DNA of 64,000 bases. Source: Oscillospiraceae bacterium. GTDB lineage: Bacteria > Bacillota > Clostridia > Oscillospirales > Oscillospiraceae. Each line of letters opens with the position of its first letter. Within the stretch, counting starts at the first letter, position 1. Location: positions 243,197 to 307,196 of the forward strand of contig JAJQCF010000022.1 of assembly GCA_021202845.1 (NCBI GenBank). The letters run 5' to 3'. Below, piece after piece: positions 7,747 through 17,377 of the stretch. The notes below the pieces were generated by a model, which worked only from the letters and a program-made list of their open reading frames with translations, did not search any database and had not been told where the DNA came from. A program made the translations under genes and the position numbers.

Positions 7747-9176
7747 GCGACAGAACGGGATATATCTCCCCGCTCTCCACGCGCTACGCCAGCGCGGAGA
7801 TGCAGCGGGTATTTTCCGAGAGCTTCAAGTTTTCCACTTGGCGGCGGCTGTGGGTGGCGCTGGCGCGCGCGGAAAAGACGCTGGGGCTGGACATCACCGA
7901 CGAGCAGATAGCGGAGCTGGAGAGCCACATTGACGACATAAACTTCGAGGTTGCCGAGGCGCGTGAGCGCGAGGTGCGCCACGACGTTATGAGCCACGTC
8001 TACGCCTACGGTCAGCAGTGCCCCAAAGCGGCGGGCATAATCCACCTCGGCGCTACCAGCTGCTATGTCGGCGACAACACCGACGTCATAATTCTGCGTG
8101 AGGCGTCGGGAATAATACTGAAAAAAGCCGCGCAGGTGCTGAAAAATCTCTGTGATTTTGCGCAGAAATACCGCAGTATGCCCTGCCTTGCCTACACTCA
8201 TTTGCAGCCCGCGCAGCTGACAACCGTCGGCAAGCGCGCGACGCTCTGGGCTTATGAGCTTATACAGGACATGGAAAATTTGCAGTTCCAGCTCTCGCGG
8301 CTGAAGCTGCTGGGCAGCAAGGGCACCACCGGCACGCAGGCCAGCTTTATGGAGCTTTTCGGCGGCGATGAGGAAAAGGTGCGCCGCCTTGAAGCGCTTA
8401 TCGCGGAGGAAATGGGCTTTTCCGGCTGCGTGCCCGTCTCCGGCCAGACGTACTCGCGCAAGGTGGACGCCTACTTTTTGTCGGTGCTCTCCGGCTTTGC
8501 CCAGAGCGCGGGCAAGTTCGCCAATGATTTGAGAATTTTGCAGAGCTTTGAGGAGCTGGAAGAGCCGTTTGAAAAAAATCAGATTGGCTCCTCCGCCATG
8601 CCCTATAAGCGCAACCCCATGCGCAGCGAGCGCATCTGCGCCCTTTCGCGCTACGTGATTGCCGACTCGCTCAACCCCGCGCTCACCGCCTCCACGCAGT
8701 GGTTTGAGCGCACGCTTGACGACAGCGCCAATAAGCGCATATCCGTCTCCGAGGCGTTTTTGGCCGTGGACGCAATGCTGAATATTTACATCAACATCTC
8801 CGGCGGCCTCGTCGTGAACGAGCGCGTTATAAGCCGCCGAGTTATGGACAAGCTGCCGTTTATGGCAACGGAGAACATTATGATGGAGTGCGTCAAGCGC
8901 GGCGGCAACCGCCAGACGCTGCACGAGGCTCTGCGCGTCCACTCCCACGCAGCGGCGCGGCGCGTTAAGCAGCAGGACGGAGTAAACGACCTCATAGACC
9001 GCATTGCCCAAGACGAGCTGTTTCCCATGACGCGGGAGGAGATTGTCTCCCACCTTGACCCCGCCGCCTACACGGGGCGCAGCGCGGGGCAGGTTGAGGA
9101 ATTTTTGCAGAATACGGCGCGTCCCGTAATCGAAAAATACTACGCGGGGGATGTCTCCGCAGAATTGAAGGTGTGA
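7743..9176 (+). CDS. purB: Adenylosuccinate lyase
   Basis: Cleaves SAICAR to AICAR and adenylosuccinate to AMP, releasing fumarate. The 477-residue protein belongs to the fumarase/aspartase superfamily. It shows HLGATSCYVGDNTD near residues 100-113 and the mobile-loop signature GSSAMPYKRNPMRSE near 280-294. Length and motifs match PurB of the longer, eukaryote-like group. It overlaps purO by four bases and is followed at once by the AICAR transformylase gene, in line with a tight purine operon. Confidence 0.94.
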   Translation: MSDRTGYISPLSTRYASAEMQRVFSESFKFSTWRRLWVALARAEKTLGLDITDEQIAELESHIDDINFEVAEAREREVRHDVMSHVYAYGQQCPKAAGIIHLGATSCYVGDNTDVIILREASGIILKKAAQVLKNLCDFAQKYRSMPCLAYTHLQPAQLTTVGKRATLWAYELIQDMENLQFQLSRLKLLGSKGTTGTQASFMELFGGDEEKVRRLEALIAEEMGFSGCVPVSGQTYSRKVDAYFLSVLSGFAQSAGKFANDLRILQSFEELEEPFEKNQIGSSAMPYKRNPMRSERICALSRYVIADSLNPALTASTQWFERTLDDSANKRISVSEAFLAVDAMLNIYINISGGLVVNERVISRRVMDKLPFMATENIMMECVKRGGNRQTLHEALRVHSHAAARRVKQQDGVNDLIDRIAQDELFPMTREEIVSHLDPAAYTGRSAGQVEEFLQNTARPVIEKYYAGDVSAELKV

Positions 9177-9178
9177 GC

Positions 9179-10363
9179 ATGAAGGAATACGAGCTTAAAT
9201 ACGGCTGCAACCCGAACCAAAAACCGGCAATTATCTACATGGAAAACGGCGCGGATTTGCCCATGAGCATACTCAACGGGCGCCCGGGCTACATCAACTT
9301 TCTTGACGCGCTCAACTCTTGGCAGCTTGTGCGCGAGCTGAAGGAGGCCACGGGGCTGCCCGCCGCGGCGAGCTTCAAGCACGTCAGCCCCGCCGGAGCC
9401 GCCGTCGGCGTACCGCTCGGCGACAAGCTCAAGCGCGCCTGCTTTGTGGACGACATCGAGGGGCTGGACGCCTCTCCGCTCGCCTGCGCCTACGCCCGCG
9501 CGCGCGGAGCCGACCGCATGTGCTCCTACGGCGACTGGATTGCCCTCAGCGACATTTGCGACGCGACGACGGCGCGGATAATAAAGCGCGAGGTCAGCGA
9601 CGGCATAATCGCCCCGGGCTACGACTTCGAGGCGCTGGAAATCCTCAAAAGCAAGAAAAAGGGCAACTACAACATCATCGCCATTGACCCCGACTATGTT
9701 CCCGACCCCGCGGAGAGCAAGCAGGTTTTTGGCGTAGTGTTCGAGCAGCGCCGCAACGACTGCCGCATCACCGCCGATATGCTGAATAATGTTGTCACCG
9801 AGAATAAAAATATACCCGAAGCCGCCAAGCGCGACCTGCTGACGGCGCTGATAACGCTCAAATATACGCAGTCGAACTCCGTTTGCTATGCCTTTGACGG
9901 TCAGGCCATCGGCGTCGGCGCGGGACAGCAGAGCCGCATACACTGCACGCGCCTTGCCGGCAGCAAGGCCGACACTTGGTTCCTGCGCCAGAGCGACAAG
10001 GTGCTGAGCCTGCCGTTCCGTCCGGAACTGGGCCGCGCCGAGCGCGACAACGTCATAGACGGCTACATCAACCAGTACGAGCAGGACGTCTGCGCCGAGG
10101 GCATCTGGCAGGACTACTTCACCACTCGTCCGGAAAAGTTCACGCGCGAGCAGCAGAGAGCGTACCTCGACACGATAACCGGCGTCGCGCTCGGCTCGGA
10201 CGCATTTTTCCCGTTTGGAGACAACATAGAGCGCGCCCACCTGAGCGGCGCAAGCTACGTAGCCCAGCCCGGCGGCTCCATACGCGACGACAACGTGATA
10301 GCCGCCTGCAACAAATACAACATGGCAATGGCCTTCACCGGCCAACGACTGTTCCACCACTAA
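9179..10363 (+). CDS. Stand-alone AICAR formyltransferase
   Basis: Transfers a formyl group from 10-formyl-THF to AICAR to give FAICAR. The 394-residue protein corresponds only to the transformylase half of PurH, with SFKHVSPAG (catalytic Lys-His) near residues 62-70 and the conserved GVGAGQQSR region near 245. No IMP cyclohydrolase domain is present; that step is supplied by the PurO-type protein two genes upstream. ATG at 9179 is preferred over an in-frame GTG at 9173 because AAGG lies at a better distance. A hairpin occupies the 97-base gap before purD. Confidence 0.9.
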   Translation: MKEYELKYGCNPNQKPAIIYMENGADLPMSILNGRPGYINFLDALNSWQLVRELKEATGLPAAASFKHVSPAGAAVGVPLGDKLKRACFVDDIEGLDASPLACAYARARGADRMCSYGDWIALSDICDATTARIIKREVSDGIIAPGYDFEALEILKSKKKGNYNIIAIDPDYVPDPAESKQVFGVVFEQRRNDCRITADMLNNVVTENKNIPEAAKRDLLTALITLKYTQSNSVCYAFDGQAIGVGAGQQSRIHCTRLAGSKADTWFLRQSDKVLSLPFRPELGRAERDNVIDGYINQYEQDVCAEGIWQDYFTTRPEKFTREQQRAYLDTITGVALGSDAFFPFGDNIERAHLSGASYVAQPGGSIRDDNVIAACNKYNMAMAFTGQRLFHH

Positions 10364-10380
10364 AAATTTCGATTCAGCAC

Positions 10381-10427
10381 CGGCTTTGAACTGCAATACG
10401 CTGCATTTGCAGGCAAAAGCCGGCGCA
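10381..10427 (+). repeat. Hairpin in the gap before purD
   Basis: CCGGCTTT ... AAAGCCGG arms enclose a second complementary pair, CTGCAA/TTTGCAG. No T-run follows, so it is not a standard terminator. It may affect mRNA stability or the expression ratio between the transformylase and purD. Confidence 0.45.
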
Positions 10428-10460
10428 GCAACATAAAGTGATGCAAGGGAGACGGATATA

Positions 10461-11723
10461 ATGAAGGTTATGGTAATCGGCGGGGGCGGGCGCGAGCACG
10501 CTATTGTGAAGAAGCTCAAGGAAAGCGCCAAGGTCAGCGAGCTTTACGTCCTGCCCGGCAACGGCGGCATGGCAGCGGACGCGAAACTTGTAGATATTTC
10601 CGCTGACGATATTGGCGCCATTGTGGATTTTGCGGTGAATAGCGGCATTGACTACGCCGTTGTCACGCCTGACGACCCGCTTGTGGCGGGCACGGTGGAT
10701 GCGCTGAACGAAAAGGGCATACCCTGCTTCGGCCCGCGGCGCGACGCGGCTATGCTTGAGGGCAGCAAGGCGTTTGCCAAGGGCTTTATGCGCCGCCACG
10801 GAATACCCACCGCGGCCTACGAGGTGTTCGACAGCGAGGCCGAGGCGCTAACTTACGTCGCTGCCGCTCCGCTGCCCACGGTCATAAAGGCCGATGGTCT
10901 GGCGCTGGGCAAGGGCGTCACCATTGCGGAAACGCACGAGGCCGCGGCCGAGGCGGTGCGCGAGGCTATGTCGGGGCGCAAGTTCGGCGACAGCGGCAGC
11001 AGACTGGTTATTGAGCAGTTTTTAACCGGCCCCGAGGTCAGCGTGCTCTGCTTCACTGACGGCAAGACGATAAAGCCTATGGTGTCCGGCATGGACCATA
11101 AGCGCGCGCGCGACGGCGACATTGGCCCGAACACCGGCGGCATGGGCGCAATAGCGCCGAACCCCTATTATACGGCGGACATTGCCGCCGAGTGCATGGA
11201 AAAAATATTCCTGCCGACTATACGCGGCATGGCGGAGGAGGGAAGACCCTTCACCGGCTGCCTTTACTTCGGACTCATGCTCACGCCGGACGGCCCCAAG
11301 GTAATAGAGTACAACTGCCGCTTCGGCGACCCTGAGACGCAGGCGGTGCTGCCGCTGCTGCAAAGCGACCTCATGGACATTATGCTCGCCACGACAAACG
11401 GCACGCTGGCGGAAACGCCCGTGGAATTTTCAAATGACAGCTGCTGCTGCGTCGTTATGGCCAGCGACGGCTACCCCGTGAAGTATGAAAAGGGCTTCAA
11501 GCTCTCAATCGCCCCCGAGGTCGAGCCTTACGTCTATGTCGCCGGTGCCAAGCTCGCGGACGGCGAGCTTTTGACGAACGGAGGCCGCGTAATCGGCGTG
11601 ACGGCTGTCGGCGCAACGCTGGCGGAGGCCGTGAAAACGGCGTATGAGCGCACGGAAAAGGTGAGCTTTGCCAACGCCTATTACCGCCGCGACATTGGCG
11701 GCCGCGCACTTGCAAAGGAGTGA
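10461..11723 (+). CDS. purD: Phosphoribosylamine-glycine ligase
   Basis: Makes GAR from phosphoribosylamine, glycine and ATP. The 420-residue ATP-grasp protein begins MKVMVIGGGGREHAI, the PurD N-terminal signature. It has the ATP-grasp core including PTVIKADGLALGKGV near residues 138-152 and RFGDPETQ near 291-298. AAGGGAG stands before the ATG. It sits in the purine operon, seven bases before purL. Confidence 0.96.
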   Translation: MKVMVIGGGGREHAIVKKLKESAKVSELYVLPGNGGMAADAKLVDISADDIGAIVDFAVNSGIDYAVVTPDDPLVAGTVDALNEKGIPCFGPRRDAAMLEGSKAFAKGFMRRHGIPTAAYEVFDSEAEALTYVAAAPLPTVIKADGLALGKGVTIAETHEAAAEAVREAMSGRKFGDSGSRLVIEQFLTGPEVSVLCFTDGKTIKPMVSGMDHKRARDGDIGPNTGGMGAIAPNPYYTADIAAECMEKIFLPTIRGMAEEGRPFTGCLYFGLMLTPDGPKVIEYNCRFGDPETQAVLPLLQSDLMDIMLATTNGTLAETPVEFSNDSCCCVVMASDGYPVKYEKGFKLSIAPEVEPYVYVAGAKLADGELLTNGGRVIGVTAVGATLAEAVKTAYERTEKVSFANAYYRRDIGGRALAKE

Positions 11724-11729
11724 ACGCGA

Positions 11730-14700
11730 ATGGTTTACCGCGTATTTGTGGAAAAGAAAAAGGCGCACGGCTTTGAAGCGCGCGACCTTTTGGCGGGGCT
11801 GAAGAGCTTCCTGCGCATAGAGGGCTTGGAGCGGGTGCGCATTGTCAACCGCTACGATGTGGAAAATATTACGCCGGAGCTTTTTGCCGAGGCGCGGCGC
11901 ACCGTGTTCTCCGAGCCGCAGCTTGACGACGTGTTTGACGCTCTGCCCGACGCGGGCGCGGACGCGGTGTTCGCCGTTGAATACCTGCCCGGGCAGTTCG
12001 ACCAGCGCGCGGACAGCGCGGCGCAGTGCATACAGATTATTTCCCGCGGCGAGCGCCCCACCGTGCGCACGGCGAAGTGCTACATGCTGTTCGGCTCGCT
12101 GAGCGCGGAGGACGTTGCCGCGATAAAAAAATATGTCATCAACCCCGTGGAAGCGCGCGAGGCCGCGCTGGAAAAGCCGGAGACGCTGCAGGCGGAGTAC
12201 GATTTGCCGCAGAGCGTGGCGGTGCTGGAGGGCTTCACCTCGCTGGCTGACGACGATTTGGAGAGCGTCATTGCCGACTACGGCCTTGCTATGGACAGCG
12301 GCGACGTGGCTTTCTGCCGCGATTATTTCCGCTCCGAGGGGCGCGAGCCGACTATAACCGAGCTGCGCATGATTGACACCTACTGGTCCGACCACTGCCG
12401 CCACACGACGTTTAACACAATTATAGACTCTGTCAGCTTCGCAGACCCATTTCTGGAGAAGCTATGGCAGGAATATCTCTCCGCGCGCGCCGCGCTCGGG
12501 CGCACGAAGCCGATATGCCTCATGGACATCGGCACGCTGGCTGCCAAGTGCCTGAAAAGAGCGGGTACTCTGGAAAAGTTAGACGAGAGCGAGGAGATAA
12601 ACGCCTGCACTGTCAAGATAGACGTGACGGTGGACGGCGAAAAGCAGCCGTGGCTGCTGCTGTTCAAAAACGAGACGCACAACCACCCGACGGAAATTGA
12701 GCCTTTCGGCGGCGCGGCCACCTGCATAGGCGGCGCGATACGCGACCCGCTGTCTGGGCGCAGCTACGTCTACGCGGCAATGCGCGTGACCGGCGCGGGC
12801 GACCCCCTGCGCCCCGTGGAGCAGACCCTTGCCGGTAAGCTGCCGCAGAGGAAGATTGTCACCACCGCCGCCGCGGGCTACTCCAGCTATGGCAACCAGA
12901 TTGGTCTTGCCACGGGCATAGTGGACGAGCTGTACCACCCGGGCTACGAGGCCAAGCGCATGGAGATTGGCGCGGTCATTGCCGCCGCGCCGGAGAAAAA
13001 CGTAGTGCGTTCCCGCCCCGAGGCGGGCGACCTCGTCATTCTGCTGGGCGGGCGCACAGGCCGCGACGGCTGCGGCGGCGCCACCGGCTCCAGTAAGTCC
13101 CACACCGCAAGCTCCCTCGCCGAGTGCGGCGCGGAGGTGCAAAAGGGCAACGCGCCGGAGGAGCGCAAGCTCCAGCGCCTTTTCCGCAATGCCGAGGCCA
13201 GCCGCATGATAAAGCGCTGCAACGACTTCGGCGCGGGCGGCGTATCCGTGGCCATAGGCGAGCTGGCGGAGGGACTGGATATAGATTTGAATGCCGTACC
13301 CAAAAAGTACGAGGGCTTGGACGGCACGGAGCTGGCTATTTCCGAGTCGCAGGAGCGCATGGCCGTGGTCGTGGAGGCCGCGGACGCTCCGCGCTTCTTA
13401 CAGCTGGCGGAGAGCGAAAACCTTGAGGCCACGGTTGTGGCGCGCGTCACGGACAGCGAGCGGCTGCGCATGAGCTGGAACGGCAAAACTATTGTGGACG
13501 TGAGCCGCGCTTTCTTGGACTCCAACGGCGCGGAAAAGCACATCACCGCTGCGCCCGCCGCGCCGCAGGAGTGGCGCAGGGAAGTTACAGGCGGCTTTGC
13601 GGAGAACCTCAGGAGCATGGCCGGCGACCTCAACGTCTGCTCCAAGCGCGGACTGGGAGAGCGCTTTGACTCCACAATCGGCGCGGGCACGGTGCTCATG
13701 CCCTTCGGCGGCAAAAACCAGCTCACGCCCATACAGGCAATGGCACACAAAATTTCCGTGGAAAAAGGCTCTACCGACGACTGCTCGGTCATGTCTTGGG
13801 GCTACAATCCGTTTATAACGGAAAAAAGCCCCGCCCACGGCGCGTATCTGGCCGTGGTGGAGTCGGTCTGCAAGCTCGTTGCCACGGGCGCGGAGTTCAG
13901 CGGCGTTTACCTCAGCTTTCAGGAATATTTTGAACGCCTCGGACGCAGCGCGGAGGCGTGGGGCAAGCCGCTGGCGGCGCTGCTGGGCGCTTTCCGTGCG
14001 CAAATGGCGCTGGGCGTTGCGGCCATAGGCGGCAAGGACTCCATGTCCGGTTCGTTTGAGAATATTCACGTCCCGCCGACGCTTGTCAGCTTTGCCGTCA
14101 CAACGGAGAAGTGCGAAAATATTGTCCCCAACCACTTCAAGAGCGCGGGACACACTGTGTGTCTCGTCGAGCCGGAGTATGACGCCGAGGGGCTGCCGAC
14201 GGCGGAGAGCCTGCGCGCTGTCTTTAACCGCGTCACCGCGCTGCTGCGCTCCGGCAGGGCCGTGGCCGCGTGGACGCCTACCTACGGCGGCGTGGCCGAG
14301 GCAATTATGAAAATGTGCTTCGGCGAGGGCTTCGGCTTCGAGTTCGCGCAGGACGTTGACGCCGAGACGCTTTTCGGCTACCGCTACGGCGCTTTTGTGC
14401 TGGAGATGGCCGAGGGCGCGGAGGGCAGGACGCTTGGCCGTGTGAGCGAGAGGCATGAGTTCACCTGCGGGGGCGAGAGCGTTCCGCTTGCTGAAATCCT
14501 TGACATCTACGAGGGCAAGTTAGAGAGCGTTTACGCCTGCAACATCGACCAGAGCGCGCCGGTGGAGGAGTTCACATACTCCGCCTCCCGCCGCCCGACG
14601 CCGCCGACAGCGTGCGCCAGACCGCGCGTGCTTATCCCCGTATTTCCCGGGACAAACTGCGAGTACGACTCCGCCAAGGCCTTTGCCGAGGCGGGCGCGC

Positions 14701-15416
14701 AGCCGCAGGTTATGGTGCTGAACAACCTCAGCGCCGAGGGCGTGGCGCGCAGCGTTGACGAGTTTGCCGAGGCGCTGCGGAGCGCGCAGATGGTGTTTAT
14801 CCCCGGAGGCTTCTCCGGAGGCGACGAGCCTGACGGCTCTGGCAAATTCATAACCGCCTTTTTCCGCTCCGCCGCCGTGCGCGAGCGCGTGACGGAGCTG
14901 CTGGACGAGCGCGGCGGTCTGATGTGCGGCATATGCAACGGCTTTCAGGCGCTTGTCAAGCTCGGACTTGTGCCTTACGGCAAAATTATAGACGCCGACG
15001 AGAACTGTCCCACGCTGACCTACAACGCCATTGCGCGCCACCAGTCGCGCATAGTCCGCGTGCGCGTGGCCTCCAACAAGAGCCCGTGGCTGGCCGCGAC
15101 AGAGCCGGGCGAGATATATTCCGTCCCCATTTCCCACGGCGAGGGACGCTTCATAGCGCCGGAGGGGCTTATAAAGCAGCTCGCGGAAAACGGGCAGATT
15201 GCCACGCAGTATGTGGACTTGTGCGGCCATGCCACCGACGATGTGCGCTTTAACCCCAACTGCTCCATGTTCGCCGTAGAGGGCATAACCTCGCCCGACG
15301 GCCGTGTCTTCGGGCGCATGGGTCATGCCGAGCGCAAGGGCAGCGGACTGTATAAAAACGTAGCGGGCAGCTATGACATGCAGATGTTCACCTCGGCGGT
15401 CAGGTATTTTAAGTGA
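11730..15416 (+). CDS. purL: Phosphoribosylformylglycinamidine synthase, single-chain
   Basis: Converts FGAR to FGAM with glutamine and ATP. At 1228 residues it is the large fused form: an N-terminal PurS-like part, two AIR-synthetase-like halves (including SDHCRHTTFNT near 221-231 and HNHPTEIEPFGGAAT near 315-329) and a C-terminal class I glutaminase. The glutaminase has the nucleophile Cys in MCGICNGFQ (about residue 1070) and VFPGTNCEYDS before it. Separate purQ and purS genes are therefore not needed. AAAGGAG precedes the ATG. Its stop codon overlaps the GTG start of the acyltransferase gene. Confidence 0.96.
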   Translation: MVYRVFVEKKKAHGFEARDLLAGLKSFLRIEGLERVRIVNRYDVENITPELFAEARRTVFSEPQLDDVFDALPDAGADAVFAVEYLPGQFDQRADSAAQCIQIISRGERPTVRTAKCYMLFGSLSAEDVAAIKKYVINPVEAREAALEKPETLQAEYDLPQSVAVLEGFTSLADDDLESVIADYGLAMDSGDVAFCRDYFRSEGREPTITELRMIDTYWSDHCRHTTFNTIIDSVSFADPFLEKLWQEYLSARAALGRTKPICLMDIGTLAAKCLKRAGTLEKLDESEEINACTVKIDVTVDGEKQPWLLLFKNETHNHPTEIEPFGGAATCIGGAIRDPLSGRSYVYAAMRVTGAGDPLRPVEQTLAGKLPQRKIVTTAAAGYSSYGNQIGLATGIVDELYHPGYEAKRMEIGAVIAAAPEKNVVRSRPEAGDLVILLGGRTGRDGCGGATGSSKSHTASSLAECGAEVQKGNAPEERKLQRLFRNAEASRMIKRCNDFGAGGVSVAIGELAEGLDIDLNAVPKKYEGLDGTELAISESQERMAVVVEAADAPRFLQLAESENLEATVVARVTDSERLRMSWNGKTIVDVSRAFLDSNGAEKHITAAPAAPQEWRREVTGGFAENLRSMAGDLNVCSKRGLGERFDSTIGAGTVLMPFGGKNQLTPIQAMAHKISVEKGSTDDCSVMSWGYNPFITEKSPAHGAYLAVVESVCKLVATGAEFSGVYLSFQEYFERLGRSAEAWGKPLAALLGAFRAQMALGVAAIGGKDSMSGSFENIHVPPTLVSFAVTTEKCENIVPNHFKSAGHTVCLVEPEYDAEGLPTAESLRAVFNRVTALLRSGRAVAAWTPTYGGVAEAIMKMCFGEGFGFEFAQDVDAETLFGYRYGAFVLEMAEGAEGRTLGRVSERHEFTCGGESVPLAEILDIYEGKLESVYACNIDQSAPVEEFTYSASRRPTPPTACARPRVLIPVFPGTNCEYDSAKAFAEAGAQPQVMVLNNLSAEGVARSVDEFAEALRSAQMVFIPGGFSGGDEPDGSGKFITAFFRSAAVRERVTELLDERGGLMCGICNGFQALVKLGLVPYGKIIDADENCPTLTYNAIARHQSRIVRVRVASNKSPWLAATEPGEIYSVPISHGEGRFIAPEGLIKQLAENGQIATQYVDLCGHATDDVRFNPNCSMFAVEGITSPDGRVFGRMGHAERKGSGLYKNVAGSYDMQMFTSAVRYFK

Positions 15417-16423
15417 CGCCGCGCCGTCAGGAGCTTGATTTTTACCGCGCGGCGGCTATGCTGGCGGTCATGCTGATACACATAACCAGTAATTTTGTGC
15501 TTGCGGAGACCAGATTCAGCGCTTTCGGCATAAATCCCGCATTTTTGCTGAATCAGGTCTGCCGCTTTGCCGTGCCCGGCTTCCTGCTGCTGTCGGGAGC
15601 CGGTCTCAGCCTCAGCCGGCGCGAGGAGAGCTATGGAGCCTTTATAAAGCGCCGTATGGCAAAAACGCTGCCCGCGTACCTTGTGTGGTGCGCAGTTTAT
15701 TTTCTGGAAAAGGGCGACTACAGCGCGGGAACGCTGCTTGTGGGACTCGTGACCGGAAATCTGGCCGCGCACCTCTACTTTATAATAATTCTCTTACAGC
15801 TTTACCTGCTGTTCCCGCTGCTGCACCGTCTGGCGGAGCGGCGGGGCGCGGCGCTGACAGCGGTGTCGCTGGCAGTGTCGCTGACGCTGCAAAGCGCGCT
15901 GTACTGCCTGACGACCTTCGGCGAGCCGCTAACCCTGCCCGCGGGCACAAAAAACTGCTTTCTTTTCTGGATATTCTATTTCGTGGCCGGAATGGCGATT
16001 GCGCAGAGGCCGGAAAAACTGGACGCCGCTCTGGAGAGCGCCAAGCGCCGCCGCGGGCTGTGGGCGCTCGCTTTCGCGCTGCTGGCCGCGCTGCTGACCG
16101 CGGAGGGCAGGGCGACAGGCTCCTACGGCAGCAATATGCGCCCGCTCATTTTTCCCTATGTCATAGCGAGCTTTTTCTGCCTTGCGGGTGCGGCGGACGC
16201 GCTGCTGCGCCGCCGCTCCGTGAGCCGCGCCGTCAGCTTCCTTTCCCGTCACTCGATGAGCATATACTATGTCCATGTGCTCATCTTGGACTTCACGCGC
16301 CGCTTCTCGCTTTTCACAACGGGTATGCGCGGGCTGTGCCTGACCGCCGTGACTGTGGCCGCGCTCAGCATAGCGGCAGCGGCGGCAATAGACCGCCTGC
16401 GCGGCAGACTGCGGCGAGGCTGA
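15413..16423 (+). CDS. Integral-membrane acyltransferase (acyltransferase 3 family)
   Basis: The 336-residue protein opens with RQELDFYRAAAMLAVMLIHI, the acyltransferase-3/OafA-type first helix with the conserved Arg and His. It has about nine to ten hydrophobic segments throughout. The family transfers acyl groups, often acetyl, to cell-surface glycans or lipids; the substrate here is unknown. The GTG start at 15413 overlaps the purL stop, so translation is probably coupled to purL, an odd partner for a membrane enzyme. No terminator is visible before the following rpsB promoter. Confidence 0.82.
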   Translation: MTPRRQELDFYRAAAMLAVMLIHITSNFVLAETRFSAFGINPAFLLNQVCRFAVPGFLLLSGAGLSLSRREESYGAFIKRRMAKTLPAYLVWCAVYFLEKGDYSAGTLLVGLVTGNLAAHLYFIIILLQLYLLFPLLHRLAERRGAALTAVSLAVSLTLQSALYCLTTFGEPLTLPAGTKNCFLFWIFYFVAGMAIAQRPEKLDAALESAKRRRGLWALAFALLAALLTAEGRATGSYGSNMRPLIFPYVIASFFCLAGAADALLRRRSVSRAVSFLSRHSMSIYYVHVLILDFTRRFSLFTTGMRGLCLTAVTVAALSIAAAAAIDRLRGRLRRG

Positions 16424-16465
16424 GAAAAAATTTTTCAAATTTGGCGCAAAAAGTGAAAATAACTC

Positions 16466-16494
16466 TTGCAATTCGAGCGCCGTTTTGCTATAAT
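16466..16494 (+). promoter_or_regulatory. Promoter of rpsB-tsf
   Basis: TTGCAA (16466-16471) and TATAAT (16489-16494) with a 17-base spacer. The approximately 105-base leader before rpsB contains GC-rich complementary segments (16505-16565) and may be an S2-type autoregulatory leader, which could not be confirmed by eye. Confidence 0.85.
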
Positions 16495-16607
16495 AATTCG
16501 GCATTACGCATGGGCGCAGACTGCGCGCCGGTGACCGCAGGGCGGTTTAGCGCGCGAGGGTGAAGCGTCCAGAGGTAAACTAACTAAACACAAATGGAGG
16601 AAAATCA

Positions 16608-17354
16608 ATGTCAGTAGTATCCATGAAGCAGCTCCTTGAGGCCGGCGTCCACTTCGGACACCAGACCCGCCGCTGGAACCCCAAGATGGCCGAGTACATC
16701 TACACCGAGCGTAACGGCATCTACATCATCGACCTGCAAAAGACCGTGAAAAAGTTGGAGGAGGCTTATAACTTCGTCCGCGACATGAGCATGAACGGCG
16801 GCACTCTGCTGTTCGTCGGCACCAAAAAGCAGGCTCAGGACTCCATGCGCGAGGAATCCCAGCGCGCCGGTCAGTACTATGTCAACGCACGTTGGCTCGG
16901 CGGTATGCTCACAAACTTCAAGACCATGCGCACCCGCATCGACCGTCTTGCCCAGCTCAAGAAGATGCAGGAGGACGGCACATTTGACATGCTGCCCAAG
17001 AAAGAGGTCATCAAGCTGCTCCACGAGATGGAAAAGCTCGAAAAATATCTCGGCGGCGTTAAGGAAATGAAAAAGCTCCCCGGCGCTCTGTTCGTTGTAG
17101 ACCCGCGCAAGGAGCACAACGCCATTGCCGAGGCGCGCAAGCTGCATATCCCCATAATCGCTATTGTTGACACCAACTGCGACCCCGACGAGGTGGACTA
17201 CGTTATCCCCTCCAACGACGACGCAATCCGTGCCATTCGCCTCATCTCCGCGACAATGGCCAACGCCGTTATCGAGGGCCGTCAGGGACAGGATGCCGAG
17301 GACGAGGCTCCGGCAGAGGAAGCCGAGACTGCCGACGAGGCAGTAGCTGAGTGA
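16608..17354 (+). CDS. rpsB: 30S ribosomal protein S2
   Basis: The 248-residue product starts [20 protein letters not shown], the S2 signature. It contains [12 protein letters not shown] near residues 95-106 and [19 protein letters not shown] near 185-203. An acidic, Ala/Glu-rich tail of about 20 residues extends beyond the core, a common variable end. GGAGGAAAA stands before the ATG. It is the first gene of the conserved rpsB-tsf operon under a strong promoter and a leader of about 105 bases. Confidence 0.97.
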   Translation: MSVVSMKQLLEAGVHFGHQTRRWNPKMAEYIYTERNGIYIIDLQKTVKKLEEAYNFVRDMSMNGGTLLFVGTKKQAQDSMREESQRAGQYYVNARWLGGMLTNFKTMRTRIDRLAQLKKMQEDGTFDMLPKKEVIKLLHEMEKLEKYLGGVKEMKKLPGALFVVDPRKEHNAIAEARKLHIPIIAIVDTNCDPDEVDYVIPSNDDAIRAIRLISATMANAVIEGRQGQDAEDEAPAEEAETADEAVAE

Positions 17355-17377
17355 TTACAGGGGAGGTACAATAAATT

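Noticed and set aside
7677-9053. 458-codon frame antisense to purB
   Set aside because: Shadow of a well-conserved gene, with repetitive low-complexity translation.
9140-10531. 463-codon frame antisense to the AICAR transformylase
   Set aside because: Shadow frame; no motifs and no plausible start signals.
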